Positions 47,271 to 58,200 of a DNA stretch of 64,000 bases are shown here, one piece after another. Position 1 is the first letter of the stretch. Each line of letters begins with the position of its first letter. Location: contig CM072906.1 in the NCBI GenBank assembly GCA_037013685.1, positions 7,438,001 through 7,502,000 of the forward strand. The letters are read 5' to 3'. Below the pieces are notes generated by a model. It was not told where the DNA came from. It worked only from the letters and a program-made list of their open reading frames with translations, and searched no databases. Source of the stretch: Acridotheres tristis (lineage: Eukaryota; Chordata; Aves; Passeriformes; Sturnidae). The translations under genes were made by a program, and so were the position numbers.

Positions 47271-47856
47271 CTGGAAACGAGACAGGACAGGAGACAGTGG
47301 GAAATCTTTAGTGTCACCATGGATACTGAGCATCAGGAGGGGTTATCGGGGCATTCCAGCCCAACCCAGCAACCAGGCCAAGGAACAGCGCCCTCAGCAA
47401 CTTTAAAAAAAATTTTTAACGTGTTCTGGGGACACAGGATTGCTCACAAACACACGGGTCTGTCTGAGATGCCCCCACACAAACACAGGTCCCGTGGAAG
47501 GGGGGCAGAAGATGCTCCTCGTGTCCAGGTGGCACCTCCTGGGCATCAGTTCCTGCCCGTTCCTGCAGTGCCGCTGTGGGACGAGCAGAGCTCGGTGCAG
47601 CCCCGTCAGCCCTCTGGGGGTATTCACACACGGCTGAGGCTCCCGCTAGGAACTGTGTGGGTATTTACACACGGCTGAGGTTTCCTGTTTGCCGACCCGG
47701 CTCCCTCAGCCTTTCCTGGGCCGTGCTCCAGCCCCTTCCCCATCTCTGTCCCTCACAGTGACCGCTCCAGCCCCTTCCCCATCTGTGTCCCCGCGCTGTC
47801 CCCGCTCCGTGTCCTGAGGGGCCCGGCACGTAGAGGCCGCGGCGGGCGCTGCTCAC

Positions 47857-47965
47857 CAGGGCGGGCAGAGGCGGGAGCCGTTCCCGTTCCCGCTCCCGGT
47901 GCTGTTCCCGCTCCCGGTGCTGTTCCCGCTCCCGCTCCCGCTCCAACTCCAGCTCCCTGTCCGGG
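47857..47965 (-). other. ZSWIM7: predicted ZSWIM7 noncoding exon 1 (5' end approximate)
   Basis: On the minus strand, downstream of the CRE sites, the sequence runs CCCGCCCTG then GTGAGC, a consensus donor that can splice to the CAG acceptor at 47271. No ATG in a useful frame is present, so it would be 5' UTR. The upstream limit is a guess from the promoter motifs. Confidence 0.5.
47879..47952. repeat. TTCCCG / CTCCCG and GGTGCTG repeat in the shared promoter
   Basis: About 75 bp of TTCCCGCTCCC units with an 18-bp TTCCCGCTCCCGGTGCTG motif repeated, ending in CTCCAACTCCAGCTCC. On the minus strand it falls in the predicted ZSWIM7 leader exon. Confidence 0.75.
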
Positions 47966-47967
47966 CG

Positions 47968-47975
47968 TGACGTCA
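47968..47975. promoter_or_regulatory. CRE/ATF site TGACGTCA (copy 1)
   Basis: Perfect palindromic cAMP-response element in the ZSWIM7/TTC19 promoter, 56 bp before the TTC19 start codon. CREB/ATF family binding is expected from the motif; occupancy is not shown by sequence. Confidence 0.75.
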
Positions 47976-47997
47976 CTTCCCCGCCCCGTGCCCGCGG

Positions 47998-48005
47998 TGA
48001 CGTCA
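47998..48005. promoter_or_regulatory. CRE/ATF site TGACGTCA (copy 2)
   Basis: Second perfect palindromic site, 30 bp from the first centre to centre, about three helical turns, and 25 bp before the TTC19 ATG. Position near both starts fits a core-promoter CRE acting in both directions. Confidence 0.75.
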
Positions 48006-48030
48006 CACGTTCTTAAAGGGCCCGCTGGCG

Positions 48031-48214
48031 ATGGCGGCGGCGGCGCTGCCGCGGGTCCTGTCCCGGCTCTGTCCCCGGCGCTGCCCCGCCCTGCCCCGGC
48101 CCGCCTGCACAGGGGGACACCGGGGACACCGCGGGGACAGCGGCTCCGGCCCCGCGGGGCCGGCACGGGCGCGCTGGGCACGGCCGGCCGGAGCTGCTCT
48201 GGCCTTCCTGGGAG
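48031..48214 (+). CDS. TTC19: TTC19 exon 1 (mitochondrial presequence)
   Basis: Residues 1-61 plus one base, ending at a GTGAGA donor. Very GC-rich, with Arg at 8, 12, 16, 17, 23 and 31 and no Glu, consistent with an import signal. Confidence 0.93.
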
Positions 48215-51101
48215 GTGAGAGGGGCGGCGGGCACCGCGCAGCGCGCAGCCGGCACCGGGCACCCACCGCGCTGTCCCCGCAGGGCTCTCCCTGTTCCCGC
48301 GGGACGCCGAGGAGGACGGCGAGGACGCCATCGTGCTGCTGCTGAAGAGAGCCAAGGTGAGGCTGGGGCGGTGCGGGAGCGGGGCACGGTGCTGGCCCGG
48401 CCCGGCGCTGACCCGGCCCGGTGTCCCCGCAGCTCAGCACCATGAAGGGGGAGCTGGCCGAGGCCGAGCAGCTCCTGCACCAGGCCCTGCGCCAGGCGCA
48501 CCAGCAGGACAACAGGCAGGCCATCATCTACACCTACAGCATGGTGAGCAGCCGGCCTGGGGCAGAGCAGCAGTTGGGGCTTGGCATTGCTGTGATGGAG
48601 CTTGAGCGCTTTCTGTCTCTTCCAGATGGGGAACGTGGCTTACATGCAGGGACAGCTGGACAATGTGAGTTATCTCTGGTTTTTCCCTCTGAATTTGTAG
48701 AGGTTGGCATCTCGTGCATGGTCTCGGAGGTGCAGAGTGCTGGCACAAGCTGCAGACTCAGAGCTGTCCCAGTGCAAAGCAGAATGATCCAACTCGGGAC
48801 TGCAGTCCCATGAGCACACCAGCTTAAGAAAGATGCTCTCACAGTTAAATTTTGAGCTCCAGCACGGTGTGCAAGGGAAGGAATGCTTCTTAGTGTGGAA
48901 TGCTGCAGTTGAGCACAGAGATGGCTGCTCCAAGGAGGGTCTGGGAAAGCCCTGAGCTCACAGACGGGATAAAGACCTGGCTGCTGCAGCAGTGCCCAAG
49001 GAGAAACTGAAAGGAGTCCACTGGGCTCTAGTCAGCCTTTCACTTCTAACTGGTTTTGGTGTAGTGTAAATGCAGCAAATTTGAGCCAGGTCCCTCCACG
49101 TAGTTTGCCTCTGTTTTGTTTTGAATGCCATCATTCCTCAGTGTCCTCTTCACAATTCTTGTTTCAGGCAGAAAAGCTCTACAAAGCCGCTATGAGCTAT
49201 ATGCTTGCAGGGGACACAAAGGAGGTATGTTCTGAGACAGGCTTCCAGTGGTGCCCTTCTCTTTGCCTTATTTCTTGTGCTGTAATGCGTCTTACTGGAA
49301 ATTGGCAATATTGTAATGGATGGCAGCACTGGAGGCAAAAAGGTGGGGATTTTTCGGGTCTAAACTCTCTGACAAAGTAATGTTTCTGTTGGGGAGGTAC
49401 AAGAAGAGTAACAGTTGTGTCGTGTGTCCTCCTGGCAGGATGACAACGCCATCCTTGAGATGTCCCTCAAGCTGGCCAGTATCTATGCTGCTCAGAAAGA
49501 GTGAGTTCTCATCTAGAAGTGTCATCTGCTTTCATCTCAGTTTTGCAGTGGTGCTGGGGTGGCCAATTAGAGGCTCTTTAATGAGGAATCCTTCAGGGAC
49601 AGAAGGAGCTTTGCTTTGCACTTTGCAGGCACAAATTAGCTGTAGCTGGCTACCAGTTCTGCATCCTGACCTTAGAGGAGAAGATTGCCAAGCAGAAGGA
49701 CTTGCCTGAGGATGTCTTATCAGGTGGGCAGCCTTGTCTGCCAAAGGCTTCTCGTCATTTTTCCATTTCCCTGCCCTTGATGTTGTTTCTGTATTGCTTA
49801 AGCACCATCTTCATGTCAACCCATTGTCTTCACACTGCCTGAGTTTCCTGCTGTGGTGGGATGGAGGTTCATGCTGGATTCTGTGGCAGTGATCACTTCA
49901 CTCCTCTCTGTTTGCAGCTGAAGAAAAGGCCAACACCCGGCTCCTGCTTGGGATGAGCCTGGACTCCTACGGCCGCTACCTCCTGAGCATCAACGAGCTC
50001 CCAGCAGCACAAAAAATGTATGAGAAGGCTCTGCAGATATCAAATGATGTTCAGGGAGAGACTCATCCACAGGTGATTTGTACAGCAGTAGCTGAACTCT
50101 AGGGAAGGAAAGGCTGATCTGTAGGGAATGAGGCAGCCTTGGAACAGCAGACATGGCCAGCACTACCTGAGGCTGCTTTCCTGCCAGGGACAAGCATGCA
50201 AATACAGAAATACAGGACACTTCCTTACTGAATGCTTCTCTGGGAAATACTGCTTTAATTGGTGTGGCAGGGAATGAATGTGGTGCTCCTCCTGCCCCAG
50301 ACTGCTCCACAAGCCTCCCTTTTCCCTCCTGGTGCAGAGTGTGGTGCTGATGAATGACCTGGCCACGGTGCTGGATGCTCAGGGACACTATGAGGAGGCG
50401 CTGGCCCACAGCAGGAGGGCAGCAGAGCTGGCAACGAACACTCAGCACCCCGAGGAGCACATGGTGCTCAATAACCTGGCAGCAATCCTCATGCACAAAG
50501 GTCAGTGAATAAATGCCCAGCCTGTCACTGAGCTTGTGCTGACTGCAGAGATCTGGATCTATATTGTAGGGCTGAGCTACAGTGCTGGTTTGGGGTTGTT
50601 AGTTTTAGTTTAAGCAGTAGGTCTAACTTTGAATTGCTTTCACCCACTGAATTTAGCCTGACCCAAAAGGTTTCCAGGGGATCTTGCTTCCCATATCTTT
50701 TGTGTCCAGTAACTTTTCCAAAAGGACAGAAGACATGCATGAAATTTGTTTCTGAGAGATTTTAATGCTGAAGCAGCACCAGGTCCCATCATCACTGCTG
50801 CTCTCAGCTCTCAGAGTTGGAAACCTGGCAGGATGTTTTCTGAGCCTCCCTAGATCTCGATGTGTTCCAAGTAGTCCTTGTCCTTTGCATGTGATCAGCA
50901 TCAGGAGGGGGCTCTGAAAATTGATGATGGAACTGGGTAGCCAAGCCTCTTTTCCCTCTTGCTACAGAAGATTTCCTGCAAGCAAAACAAGTGTACAAAG
51001 AAGCTCTCAAGCAGGCACAGCAGAAGGGAGATGCTGCTTCTGTCCAGCATATCCAGGAGGAACTAGCTGAGCTGGCCAAGAGGAGAAAGGGCTCCAAGTA
51101 A
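48031..51101 (+). CDS. TTC19: TTC19, mitochondrial tetratricopeptide repeat protein (complete, 10 exons)
   Basis: TTC19 is an inner mitochondrial membrane protein that maintains respiratory complex III by helping to clear Rieske-protein fragments. Ten exons give 357 residues (human 380). Residues 1-55 are rich in Arg, Ala and Pro with almost no acidic residues, typical of a mitochondrial presequence, followed by a hydrophobic A-G-A-A-L-A-F-L-G-G stretch and an acidic E-E-D-G-E-D segment. The rest is helical TPR-like sequence: L-L-L-K-R-A-K, A-E-Q-L-L-H-Q-A-L-R, L-A-S-I-Y-A-A-Q, M-Y-E-K-A-L-Q-I, L-D-A-Q-G-H-Y-E-E-A, V-L-N-N-L-A-A-I-L and V-Q-H-I-Q-E-E-L-A-E-L. Phases close exactly (1074 nt with stop). 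The start has a GCGATGG context and lies 25 bp after a CRE. The gene spans only 3.1 kb. Confidence 0.97.
48283..48356 (+). CDS. TTC19: TTC19 exon 2
   Basis: Exon of 74 nt, residues 62-86. Hydrophobic G-L-S-L-F, acidic E-E-D-G-E-D, then the conserved L-L-L-K-R-A-K. Flanked by cccgcag and GTGAGG. Confidence 0.95.
48433..48543 (+). CDS. TTC19: TTC19 exon 3 (first TPR)
   Basis: Exon of 111 nt, residues 87-123, phase 0. Contains A-E-A-E-Q-L-L-H-Q-A-L-R and A-I-I-Y-T-Y-S-M. Flanked by cccgcag and GTGAGC. Confidence 0.96.
48626..48664 (+). CDS. TTC19: TTC19 exon 4 (39 nt)
   Basis: Thirteen codons, residues 124-136, M-G-N-V-A-Y-M-Q-G-Q-L-D-N, matching A-N-L-A-F-I-R-G-Q-L-E-N in human. Flanked by cttccag and GTGAGT. 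Confidence 0.95.
49168..49224 (+). CDS. TTC19: TTC19 exon 5
   Basis: Exon of 57 nt, residues 137-155, A-E-K-L-Y-K-A-A-M-S-Y-M-L-A-G-D-T-K-E. Flanked by tttcag and GTATGT. The preceding 503-nt intron shows nothing else. Confidence 0.96.
49439..49500 (+). CDS. TTC19: TTC19 exon 6
   Basis: Exon of 62 nt, residues 156-175 and two bases of Glu176. Contains D-D-N-A-I-L-E-M-S-L-K-L-A-S-I-Y-A-A-Q, nearly identical to the human protein. Confidence 0.96.
49629..49723 (+). CDS. TTC19: TTC19 exon 7
   Basis: Exon of 95 nt completing Glu176, residues 177-207, then one base of Ala208. Contains L-A-V-A-G-Y-Q-F-C-I-L-T-L-E-E-K-I. Confidence 0.96.
49918..50072 (+). CDS. TTC19: TTC19 exon 8
   Basis: Exon of 155 nt, residues 208-259, with E-E-K-A-N-T-R-L-L-L-G-M, M-Y-E-K-A-L-Q-I and G-E-T-H-P-Q. 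Flanked by tttgcag and GTGATT. Confidence 0.96.
50338..50500 (+). CDS. TTC19: TTC19 exon 9
   Basis: Exon of 163 nt, residues 260-313 plus one base. Contains two TPR helices, V-L-M-N-D-L-A-T-V-L-D-A-Q-G-H-Y and H-M-V-L-N-N-L-A-A-I-L-M-H. Flanked by gtgcag and GTCAGT. Confidence 0.96.
50968..51101 (+). CDS. TTC19: TTC19 exon 10 (terminal)
   Basis: Completes Glu314 and encodes residues 315-357 with TAA at 51099-51101. Contains A-K-Q-V-Y-K-E-A-L-K-Q-A and V-Q-H-I-Q-E-E-L-A-E-L-A-K. The last residues R-R-K-G-S-K diverge from the mammalian tail. Confidence 0.96.
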
Positions 51102-51257
51102 GTTTGGCCACAGGCTCCAACCTTGAGGTGGCTGAAGGCAGCAAGGGTTGGTCAGTACAGGCAGCCTGGGAGCAGCTCGGTGCAATTCTCCAGAAAAACG
51201 GTAATGAGGAGTTTAGGACTGCTTAAGAGGAAGGGCTGCCACTGCCTAACAGCCCAA

Positions 51258-51263
51258 AATAAA
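51258..51263 (+). other. TTC19: TTC19 poly(A) signal
   Basis: AATAAA 157 nt after the stop codon, followed by a strongly GT-rich stretch (GGTGTGAA, TTGGTGGTGTAG, TGTGATGTG), the expected downstream element. A second AATAAA at 51748-51753 could give a longer transcript. Confidence 0.7.
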
Positions 51264-51289
51264 GGTGTGAAACCTTAACGGTGTGAATT

Positions 51290-52395
51290 GGTGGTGTAGA
51301 CTGTGATGTGACTGACCTGCTGTGCTAAGTGATTTAATTTTGGCTGCCTTAATGCAAGTCCGGCCTGGTACTAATACTAATACCTGTGAGAGTCAAGGAG
51401 TAACAGTTTGCTACTCCTGCCTGCCCACAGAAGTGTTCAGGTTCAAACCTTGGCTGTCCTAGAGCAAGTCTTGAAAAGGAGCAGGCAGGAATTGTTTACA
51501 TTTCACTCTTTACATGTTGCACAGCACAACAGGGGCTATACTTTTATCAGTGCAGCAGTTCAGCTGTGTTTGAACTCAGCAGAGCATTTCCCAGGCTGTA
51601 CTTGCCCTGCCACTCAGCTGTGGCTCCCTATCCTGGTCTGACAAGGTTGCCTGAAGATCAAGTGCATTTCTTCATTTAGCATCCAAAGGTAGAAATTGTC
51701 CTCTCAGAGGAGGGGTGAGACTGTTACCACACACAGCTGCTGTCAGAAATAAAACACTTGGCTCCAGTGGAGAGCACACCGAGTGCCAGAGTTGTTCTCC
51801 TCTCTTGGATAGGTCAGTGCTTGAATGCTGAGGTTTCCTGTTGGAAAAGATGCTGTGTACAAACCCAGCTTCATGTGAATCAAGTATGAACAGCTGCTTT
51901 AGACAACAGAATTTCTCAGTTCTGCCCTGTCGGGAAGCCTGATGTTAAAGAAAGAGGAGAATAAAACCAGAAATTACCAAATCCATATTTAGTTAGGATA
52001 GTAGAATTAATTCTGTCACTATCCAAGCACAGTTATAACCTCTCAGTTGGTACAACCCTCAATGTCATCATTATTAATTTACTTACAGTAGCAGCTTCAT
52101 CTCTGAGCTAAGAGGAGGAGGCACACAGGTTTTCTAGAGCAGAAGTTCATTGAAACTAGAAAACTTCAGTCACATACAGAGCTTTGTTCTCGGCAAGCTA
52201 GGAAGTAAAAATAGGGCTGTACTGACAGAAAGTCACATTAGAGCCAGCCTTCCTGAAGTGCTGGGTTTGGGGTTTGAAGCAGCAGAGCTTGGACGGCAGC
52301 AGTGTTACCTGGGAACCCTGCAGCACCCTGGGAGCAGGGACTTGCCTGATGCTGCAAAACAAAAGGGAGACACAGGAAAAGCAAGTGGAGAACTG
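51290..52395. other. intergenic gap between the TTC19 and NCOR1 3' ends
   Basis: About 1.1 kb with no recognisable gene. A chance plus-strand frame of 124 codons at 52150-52524 has no family features and overlaps the probable NCOR1 transcript end on the other strand. Confidence 0.6.
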
Positions 52396-55044
52396 ATCCC
52401 CTTTATTGATTGGTCTGAATCCAGAAGTCACTGTCTAGTGAAGACATTGTGTGGAAATTATGATGCATGGGTTTTTCAAGTCTTAAATGATTTCATATCA
52501 GAATCACGAACCATATCAAGATGAAAGCATTGTGAAAGCGCTGATCAGAAATCAGGTAAAAATTTGTAGTAAACTACACTTTGTAAACATGACTTACAAA
52601 CACCTTCCTGTTTGAAACAGGGCAGATGTAATTCCATACTTGAAGATTACTGGAATTGTGGTAAACCCTAACTTAGGCTCTGGAGAGGTTTTTACACTGG
52701 AGAAGTTAAAACTCTGATAACAAACAAAAAAAAAAAGCAGCAACATTTTATGTGCAAATGCCACTCAAACTGTATCTTAGGAGATTGTGACTATCCTACT
52801 TTGGATTTCTTGCTGCTGCTGCAGCAGTAACATGAAGCTTTGCAATGAACATGCTATACTTACTGTACAGGTAGCAAAGACATTTGTCTGTACATGCCTC
52901 TTTCACATTGTATTTGTTACACTAAGAAAGTGAGAACAAGTGAGTTTAAGAATGGACCTTAACTCTCCACTCCAAATTTAAATCTACAAAAAGGGCAGAT
53001 GAACTCGTTTTCCAGTATATGTTGCTGTAGGAACCAAAAAAGAAAGTTAAAATAAGAGCACAGGTCTACAAACAGGATGAAAACGTCACTGCTTCAAGCC
53101 AGAAGAGTAAAGGAGGGGAGGATGAGAGAAATCTTTCTCAGAGAAAGACTGCAAGGAGATTTAAGACTGCCAACGGATATACTCTGATGCAGTGTTTAAA
53201 AAAAGTAGCAAAATAGTTCTGTATTTTCAACAGTGTCAGGTTTCCAAATGAGTTCCTTTGGAATTTTGTTTCCCACACTTGGGGCAAAAAGGCTTTCCTT
53301 ATAGGACTGAAAATAAATTTGCTATTGATAAATAGTTCTGTGCTTCTTCCTGTTTGTAAGTGGACCATCACAGTCCATGGGATGCAGAGCTCACACGACT
53401 CAAGGTTACACACTGCATTACACCTTCCATACAACGCAACACAAACACCGCGGCAAAATCCAAAATATTTTCACTGGAAAATAACTCCCAGGCAAAGACC
53501 CTGTTGATCAATGAGATGCAAAAGCAGTTTGGAATCTGACAGACCACGCCACCCCCCAGCTCAGTGCTATCTGTGAATCAGTCCTTCTACCCCGGAAGAT
53601 GGGAATTCACTTCCTGAGGTCAGTGCAGCATAAAATGAAGATGCTTTTGGAGATGGATGTCAGGACACCCTGTGACATCACTGCCCAGATGGATGTGGAC
53701 ATGAGCTACAAGCATACCAGAGCAAGCATTGATAGATGAATGATTAAGGAGACTCTCCTAGTACCATATACAATTTAAAAATAAAAATCACCCTAACAAG
53801 TATTGCACACTTCAGGAGTTAAGCCAAGCATTTGTAAGGACTTCCACCAAAAGCTTGCTTAGAGGGACAGGGACTGGGACACAGACTTCAAAATAATTAT
53901 TACATAAAGATTTTAAAATCAGATTGGAGGAAGGTAAAAATCATAGTACCTATTTCAAACTGGTTGTAACAGAAGCCAAGTAGTTGACTCGTGCGTTGCT
54001 CAATTATTCTATAAAAGCACTTTGTTTTATTTAAACTTGGGATGTGGAGGTTTTTCTTCTTAAAGGATTTATCAACCCACCCAGAGCCTCTGTTCAGAAA
54101 AGCCATTTGCTGTGGTTAAATATGACAGTAAAATTTAGTTGCCTGTTTTGACTGCATACAATGCAGAAACAGAGAACACTAAGAATAGGCTTTTAGGGCA
54201 CAGTTAAAATTCCCAGTGTGCATAACAGTGAGGTATGCCTCCAGAAGCTGTTCTTTTTTTGTTTCTTTAACCTTTTAAAAATGAACCATAACATACCCAT
54301 GCAATAATATTTCTGCAGTGTTGCTAAATAAAACCAACTGCACCAAAAATTTACAATGTGGCAGAATTTCAAATTCCAAAGAAATATATCATCTTATTCC
54401 AGCAAACTGGAGTTATGTTAATGTACAGAATTCACTAAGGGGTCAGTCTTAAAAATCAACATTTTCACAAGAGCTTGAACACCACTGAGAAAGTGTGTCT
54501 AGGGAAAAAAAAATTATATAAAAGCACAATGCCTGCAGGAAGTGGCACGGCATTAAGTGGGCAATGATGGTTGGGAGGCTGGGGTTCTGGTTAGGCTAGG
54601 CTGAGAGGGAGGCTAGGGTTATGAAGAGTATTCTACACTGGAGAAAATGCTTAAAAAAAATTACAAAATGACCCCCAAAGTTTAGGCAATGATTTGAACA
54701 TAAGTACACCAGATACTATAGCAAGGGAAAAAACACTGCAAAAAGTACTCTCTATTTACAGAAGAATGATTTAAAAGACATTATGGTTTTCTTTACAAAT
54801 AGATGTAGAGCAGGAATAGTCCACATTTTTAAAAACTCTTTACATATTTATCTTTAGTAAGTCAGCCTTCTTGACCACAATGCTCCAACACACAGCCTGT
54901 GCAGAAGGCATTTCATGGACTCTCCAGCAATTCTTCATTGTGTGGCCCTTGCTCTCTTGGAAAGTCTCTGTGGGCACAAGTCAAAAATAGATTTCTTTTT
55001 TTGACCCGCAAATTAAAAAAAAAAAAAATAATAATCTGCATAGT
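52380..55044 (-). other. NCOR1: NCOR1 3' UTR (end approximate)
   Basis: AT-rich DNA with no coding feature follows the NCOR1 stop on the minus strand. Two minus-strand AATAAA signals occur, at 54026-54031 and 52402-52407. The distal one, followed on the minus strand by a T/GT-rich stretch, would give a 3' UTR of about 2.6 kb, in keeping with the long 3' UTR of mammalian NCOR1. Alternative ends at the proximal signal are possible. Confidence 0.6.
52402..52407 (-). other. NCOR1: candidate distal NCOR1 poly(A) signal
   Basis: On the minus strand CAATAAAGGGG, then within 30-50 nt CTTTTCCTGTGTCTCCC and TTTTGTTTTGC, a plausible U/GU-rich downstream element. Confidence 0.55.
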
Positions 55045-55232
55045 TCAGTCATCACTGTCAGACAGAGTCTCATATTGTGCTGAAAGCAGTGGTGCAGGCT
55101 CTCGCTCCCAGATCCTGTTCTGTGGGTGAGTGGTTGCTTGGCTCATGGATGGGGGGGCACAGGTGATGGAGGTCGGGGGGGTGCTGCTCAGCATCCTCAT
55201 GGTCAGAGGGTTGTAAGGAAACTGGGTGGAAC
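55045..55232 (-). CDS. NCOR1: NCOR1 terminal coding exon
   Basis: Exon of 188 nt with TGA at 55045-55047. Encodes [19 protein letters not shown] and the terminal acidic Y-E-T-L-S-D-S-D-D. The acceptor is TTTTGATGCAG. Confidence 0.97.
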
Positions 55233-58200
55233 CTGCATCAAAAGGCAAAAAACACGAGCTGTTCTGAGAGATCTGTGTTGGTTTGGGTTGTGACAATTTG
55301 CAGAAAATCCATTGCAGAGAACTCCCACATGCTGGGGACTTCTGGCCAATATCTGGCGTTCCAGTACAACATCTGAGCTCTGCAAACACCTCTGAAAGAA
55401 GCCCATTCCTCACCTGTTGATGAAGGCCTGTCTTCCCAGGCCCACACTGGAGTCTGTCTGTGGTAGTCCCCTTCTGAATGTACAGATGAGACAGAAGAAG
55501 GTCTTTCAGTTCCCAAGTATCCCTGCCCAGGAATCGGAGACTTTGACTTCCTACTGTTTGACTTGCCGATGAGCTTCTGCTTGCTGACTGCCCCACCTGG
55601 CAACAGAAAGAACAGATTTCACCAACCACATTTTAGCCTCTGTGTGGTTTTTTTGCTAGAAATTATCAGGTAGCACTGAGAAGCTTCAAGCATCCAATAC
55701 ACCCTGTTCTCCTTTTCCTGTTCCATGAGTGCTGTTGGAAAAGCCAGGACGATAAATGCAAACACCACCTCTGCCAATTACAGAGGAAAGACAGTGATTT
55801 TCAGTGATACCAGGTTATTCAAACCCTTGTTTTATTTAACTTCTTTGAGGCCCTGGGACGTTTGGGAGTTGCAGTACCTGAATTTGGAGATGGATTGGCT
55901 TCTTCCCTACGTGGCTCGTTACTGGCCGGTACGGCGGCGCCGGAGCTGCCCGGAGCCACCGCAAGAGGCTGGGACATGACGACCCCGTGCTCCTCACTCT
56001 TGTCATCGAAGTTTCCCATCAGTGCTTTCCTAATAATGTCTTCCAGACCCAGATTACTGGCAGGATCTGCAAAGGAGTGACCCCTAGAACTGACTGCACC
56101 TGGGAGAGAAGAGAAAACACAGGGAAAGGTGGGAAGGGAGGCAAAAAGTGTATCTCGGAGAAATTAAATTGGGGTGTGGGGAAAGATTTAGTCATTTTGC
56201 TTTTCCTTATGGTGCAGGAAACAAGTTTTCATGCATGATATTAGCTTTTAAATTTGCAACATTTTCCTCTTTTACTGGACTCCCTAAAGAGTGTAAATTT
56301 AAGATACTAAAGACATGATGCTTTTCTGGAACATATGTTGTTTCTTTTATTGAAGAACTTACCTGAGGTAGTGACTGCTGGCAAATTGAATATTTCAGTC
56401 CCTGGCTGAGCAGTTGCTGCAATTAAAATACAACATTTCACTGAAATTTTCATTAGTGATGATCACTAAGTGATCAGCAGTAGCCCTACTGCACAAAAAA
56501 AGCAAAAATATAGTTCTAGTATCCATATTCCACCATGTCAATGTTCACTACTGGAACTATATTAAAATGCTGTTTAAAGGACATAATCATAAGGGCCAAG
56601 AAAACACAAACCATTTAGTTTCAATAGACCTTTCCAAATAGGAAAATGTGTAGTATTGATATAAAGCAAATTACAGACACAGTTAATTAGAATAATATCA
56701 GGTTTTAGTACTCTCTCATTAATTATGTGGTTTTCATCTCTTAAATTAAGTGTTAAAATGATGTGACAGTCCTACATACAACAGCATAAAAAAATCTAAC
56801 CTTCTAGCTCTATGGTAATAAATTATTATATGAGTGTTATATCCACAGATTTATATTAATTAGTATTATTTGATCATATTTAGGTCAGGACATCTGCAAG
56901 TGGAAGTCACAAAGCTTAAGCTGGAAAAATTGAGTGAAAAGGCAAGTCCTGCATACCCATGTCAGAGTCACCTCCACCAGATGAGTTCAGCTTTCGAAAT
57001 ATCTCCTGTTTCTTGGATTTTACCATTGGTGAAGTGTTCTCAAGTTTGGTGAAAAACGAAGGCAGGTAACTGATACTGCCTGGAGAGCGAGAGTCAGTCC
57101 TGCCAAGAGCAACACGTGTCAAAGAGACAGAACTTGGAAATGCACATTTCCATCCTCCCAAAAGCAGTCAGGCAGAAACCACTAACAGTCATATGAACAC
57201 TGGGGGGCTCAATAATAACTGAGTTTGCTTAAGCAGCAGCAATCTGACAAATAAGCTTGAATTAGAAAAAACAACTCGTACGTAAATTAAAAAATAATCT
57301 AAAAATGAAAGTAAAAAATAATCTAGGTTTTCTAGCCCAAGATCCTTACATTTCTAAAAAGTGCAATCTCCCCTGCCATGTTCCTGAAAATCCCTTTGCA
57401 TCTATCTAACATCCATCATGGACTGTAACAGCTCTGCAGCAACTGCAGAGTGGAAAACCCCAAGAAAATCAGAATCAGTTTCACCAGCATGAGCCTTAAA
57501 TAAGTACTGTGGGTGCTCTTCCTTCCTCAGCAGGGCAAATACAGGAGCATCCACTGCAATGTGCATCTCCCACATGTTTGCAGACACCCCAAGGAGGTCC
57601 TGTGCAATTTTATGGTGCAGATCTGACAGACTGGGACAGGGCTGTCTGATCCATGGACACGCCACCTTCACTCCTCCTGGAAGCTCCTTAGCCCAGTGGT
57701 ATTTCAAGTGATAAACTGCTCCAGCACCATGAGTGCTGGAAGCCTGGGCTCCTCCCATCTCTACCAGGACAGTATCCAGGAATCCAACCAGGCAGGAGAA
57801 GACTAAATGATTTTAATAAAAACTGTGACCTTTCTTAAAACTCACTTCAGTTTTACAGAGCTGGCAACCACGAGGAGTTTCACTCTAACATTCCCTCAGA
57901 TGTGACATAGAACACTCTGCTTGCACCAAGAAACTTTAGACAGAGCACCAATATGTGACCTTTCCCTCAGCCTTCCCAAAGCACCTCCCAAATAGCAAGT
58001 TTTGGATGTTAGTGCAGAAGGATTGACAGTGATTAACAACTTGCCTGTGGCAGCAGAGGAAGGTCACTTGAACTGCTCTTTAATAAAAACACTGCAGCAC
58101 AAAGATTCAGAATTATGTCTTTAAAAGTCAGTTTTACACTTACCTCTGTTCAGTAGGCTCAGTTCTTTGGGAAAGCAAAAGAACGTTTTCCTGTTTCTCG

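Larger units (their letters stand above)
47560..48440. promoter_or_regulatory. bidirectional CpG-island promoter of ZSWIM7 and TTC19
   Basis: The start codons of ZSWIM7 (-) and TTC19 (+) are 781 bp apart, head to head, with a dense CpG island between them that extends into TTC19 exons 1-3. It contains two TGACGTCA sites and GC boxes (CCCCGCCC near 47980) and no TATA box. The same head-to-head pair exists in mammals, so a shared promoter is the natural reading. Confidence 0.8.

Noticed and set aside
52150..52524. Plus-strand open frame of 124 codons
   Set aside because: No family resemblance; it lies across the probable NCOR1 3' end on the other strand.
55045..55629. Single 194-codon NCOR1 open frame without introns
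   Set aside because: Only its last 62 codons (55045-55232) are NCOR1 in that frame. The conserved sequence further up (55414-55596) is in another frame, so the intron at 55233-55413 is real.
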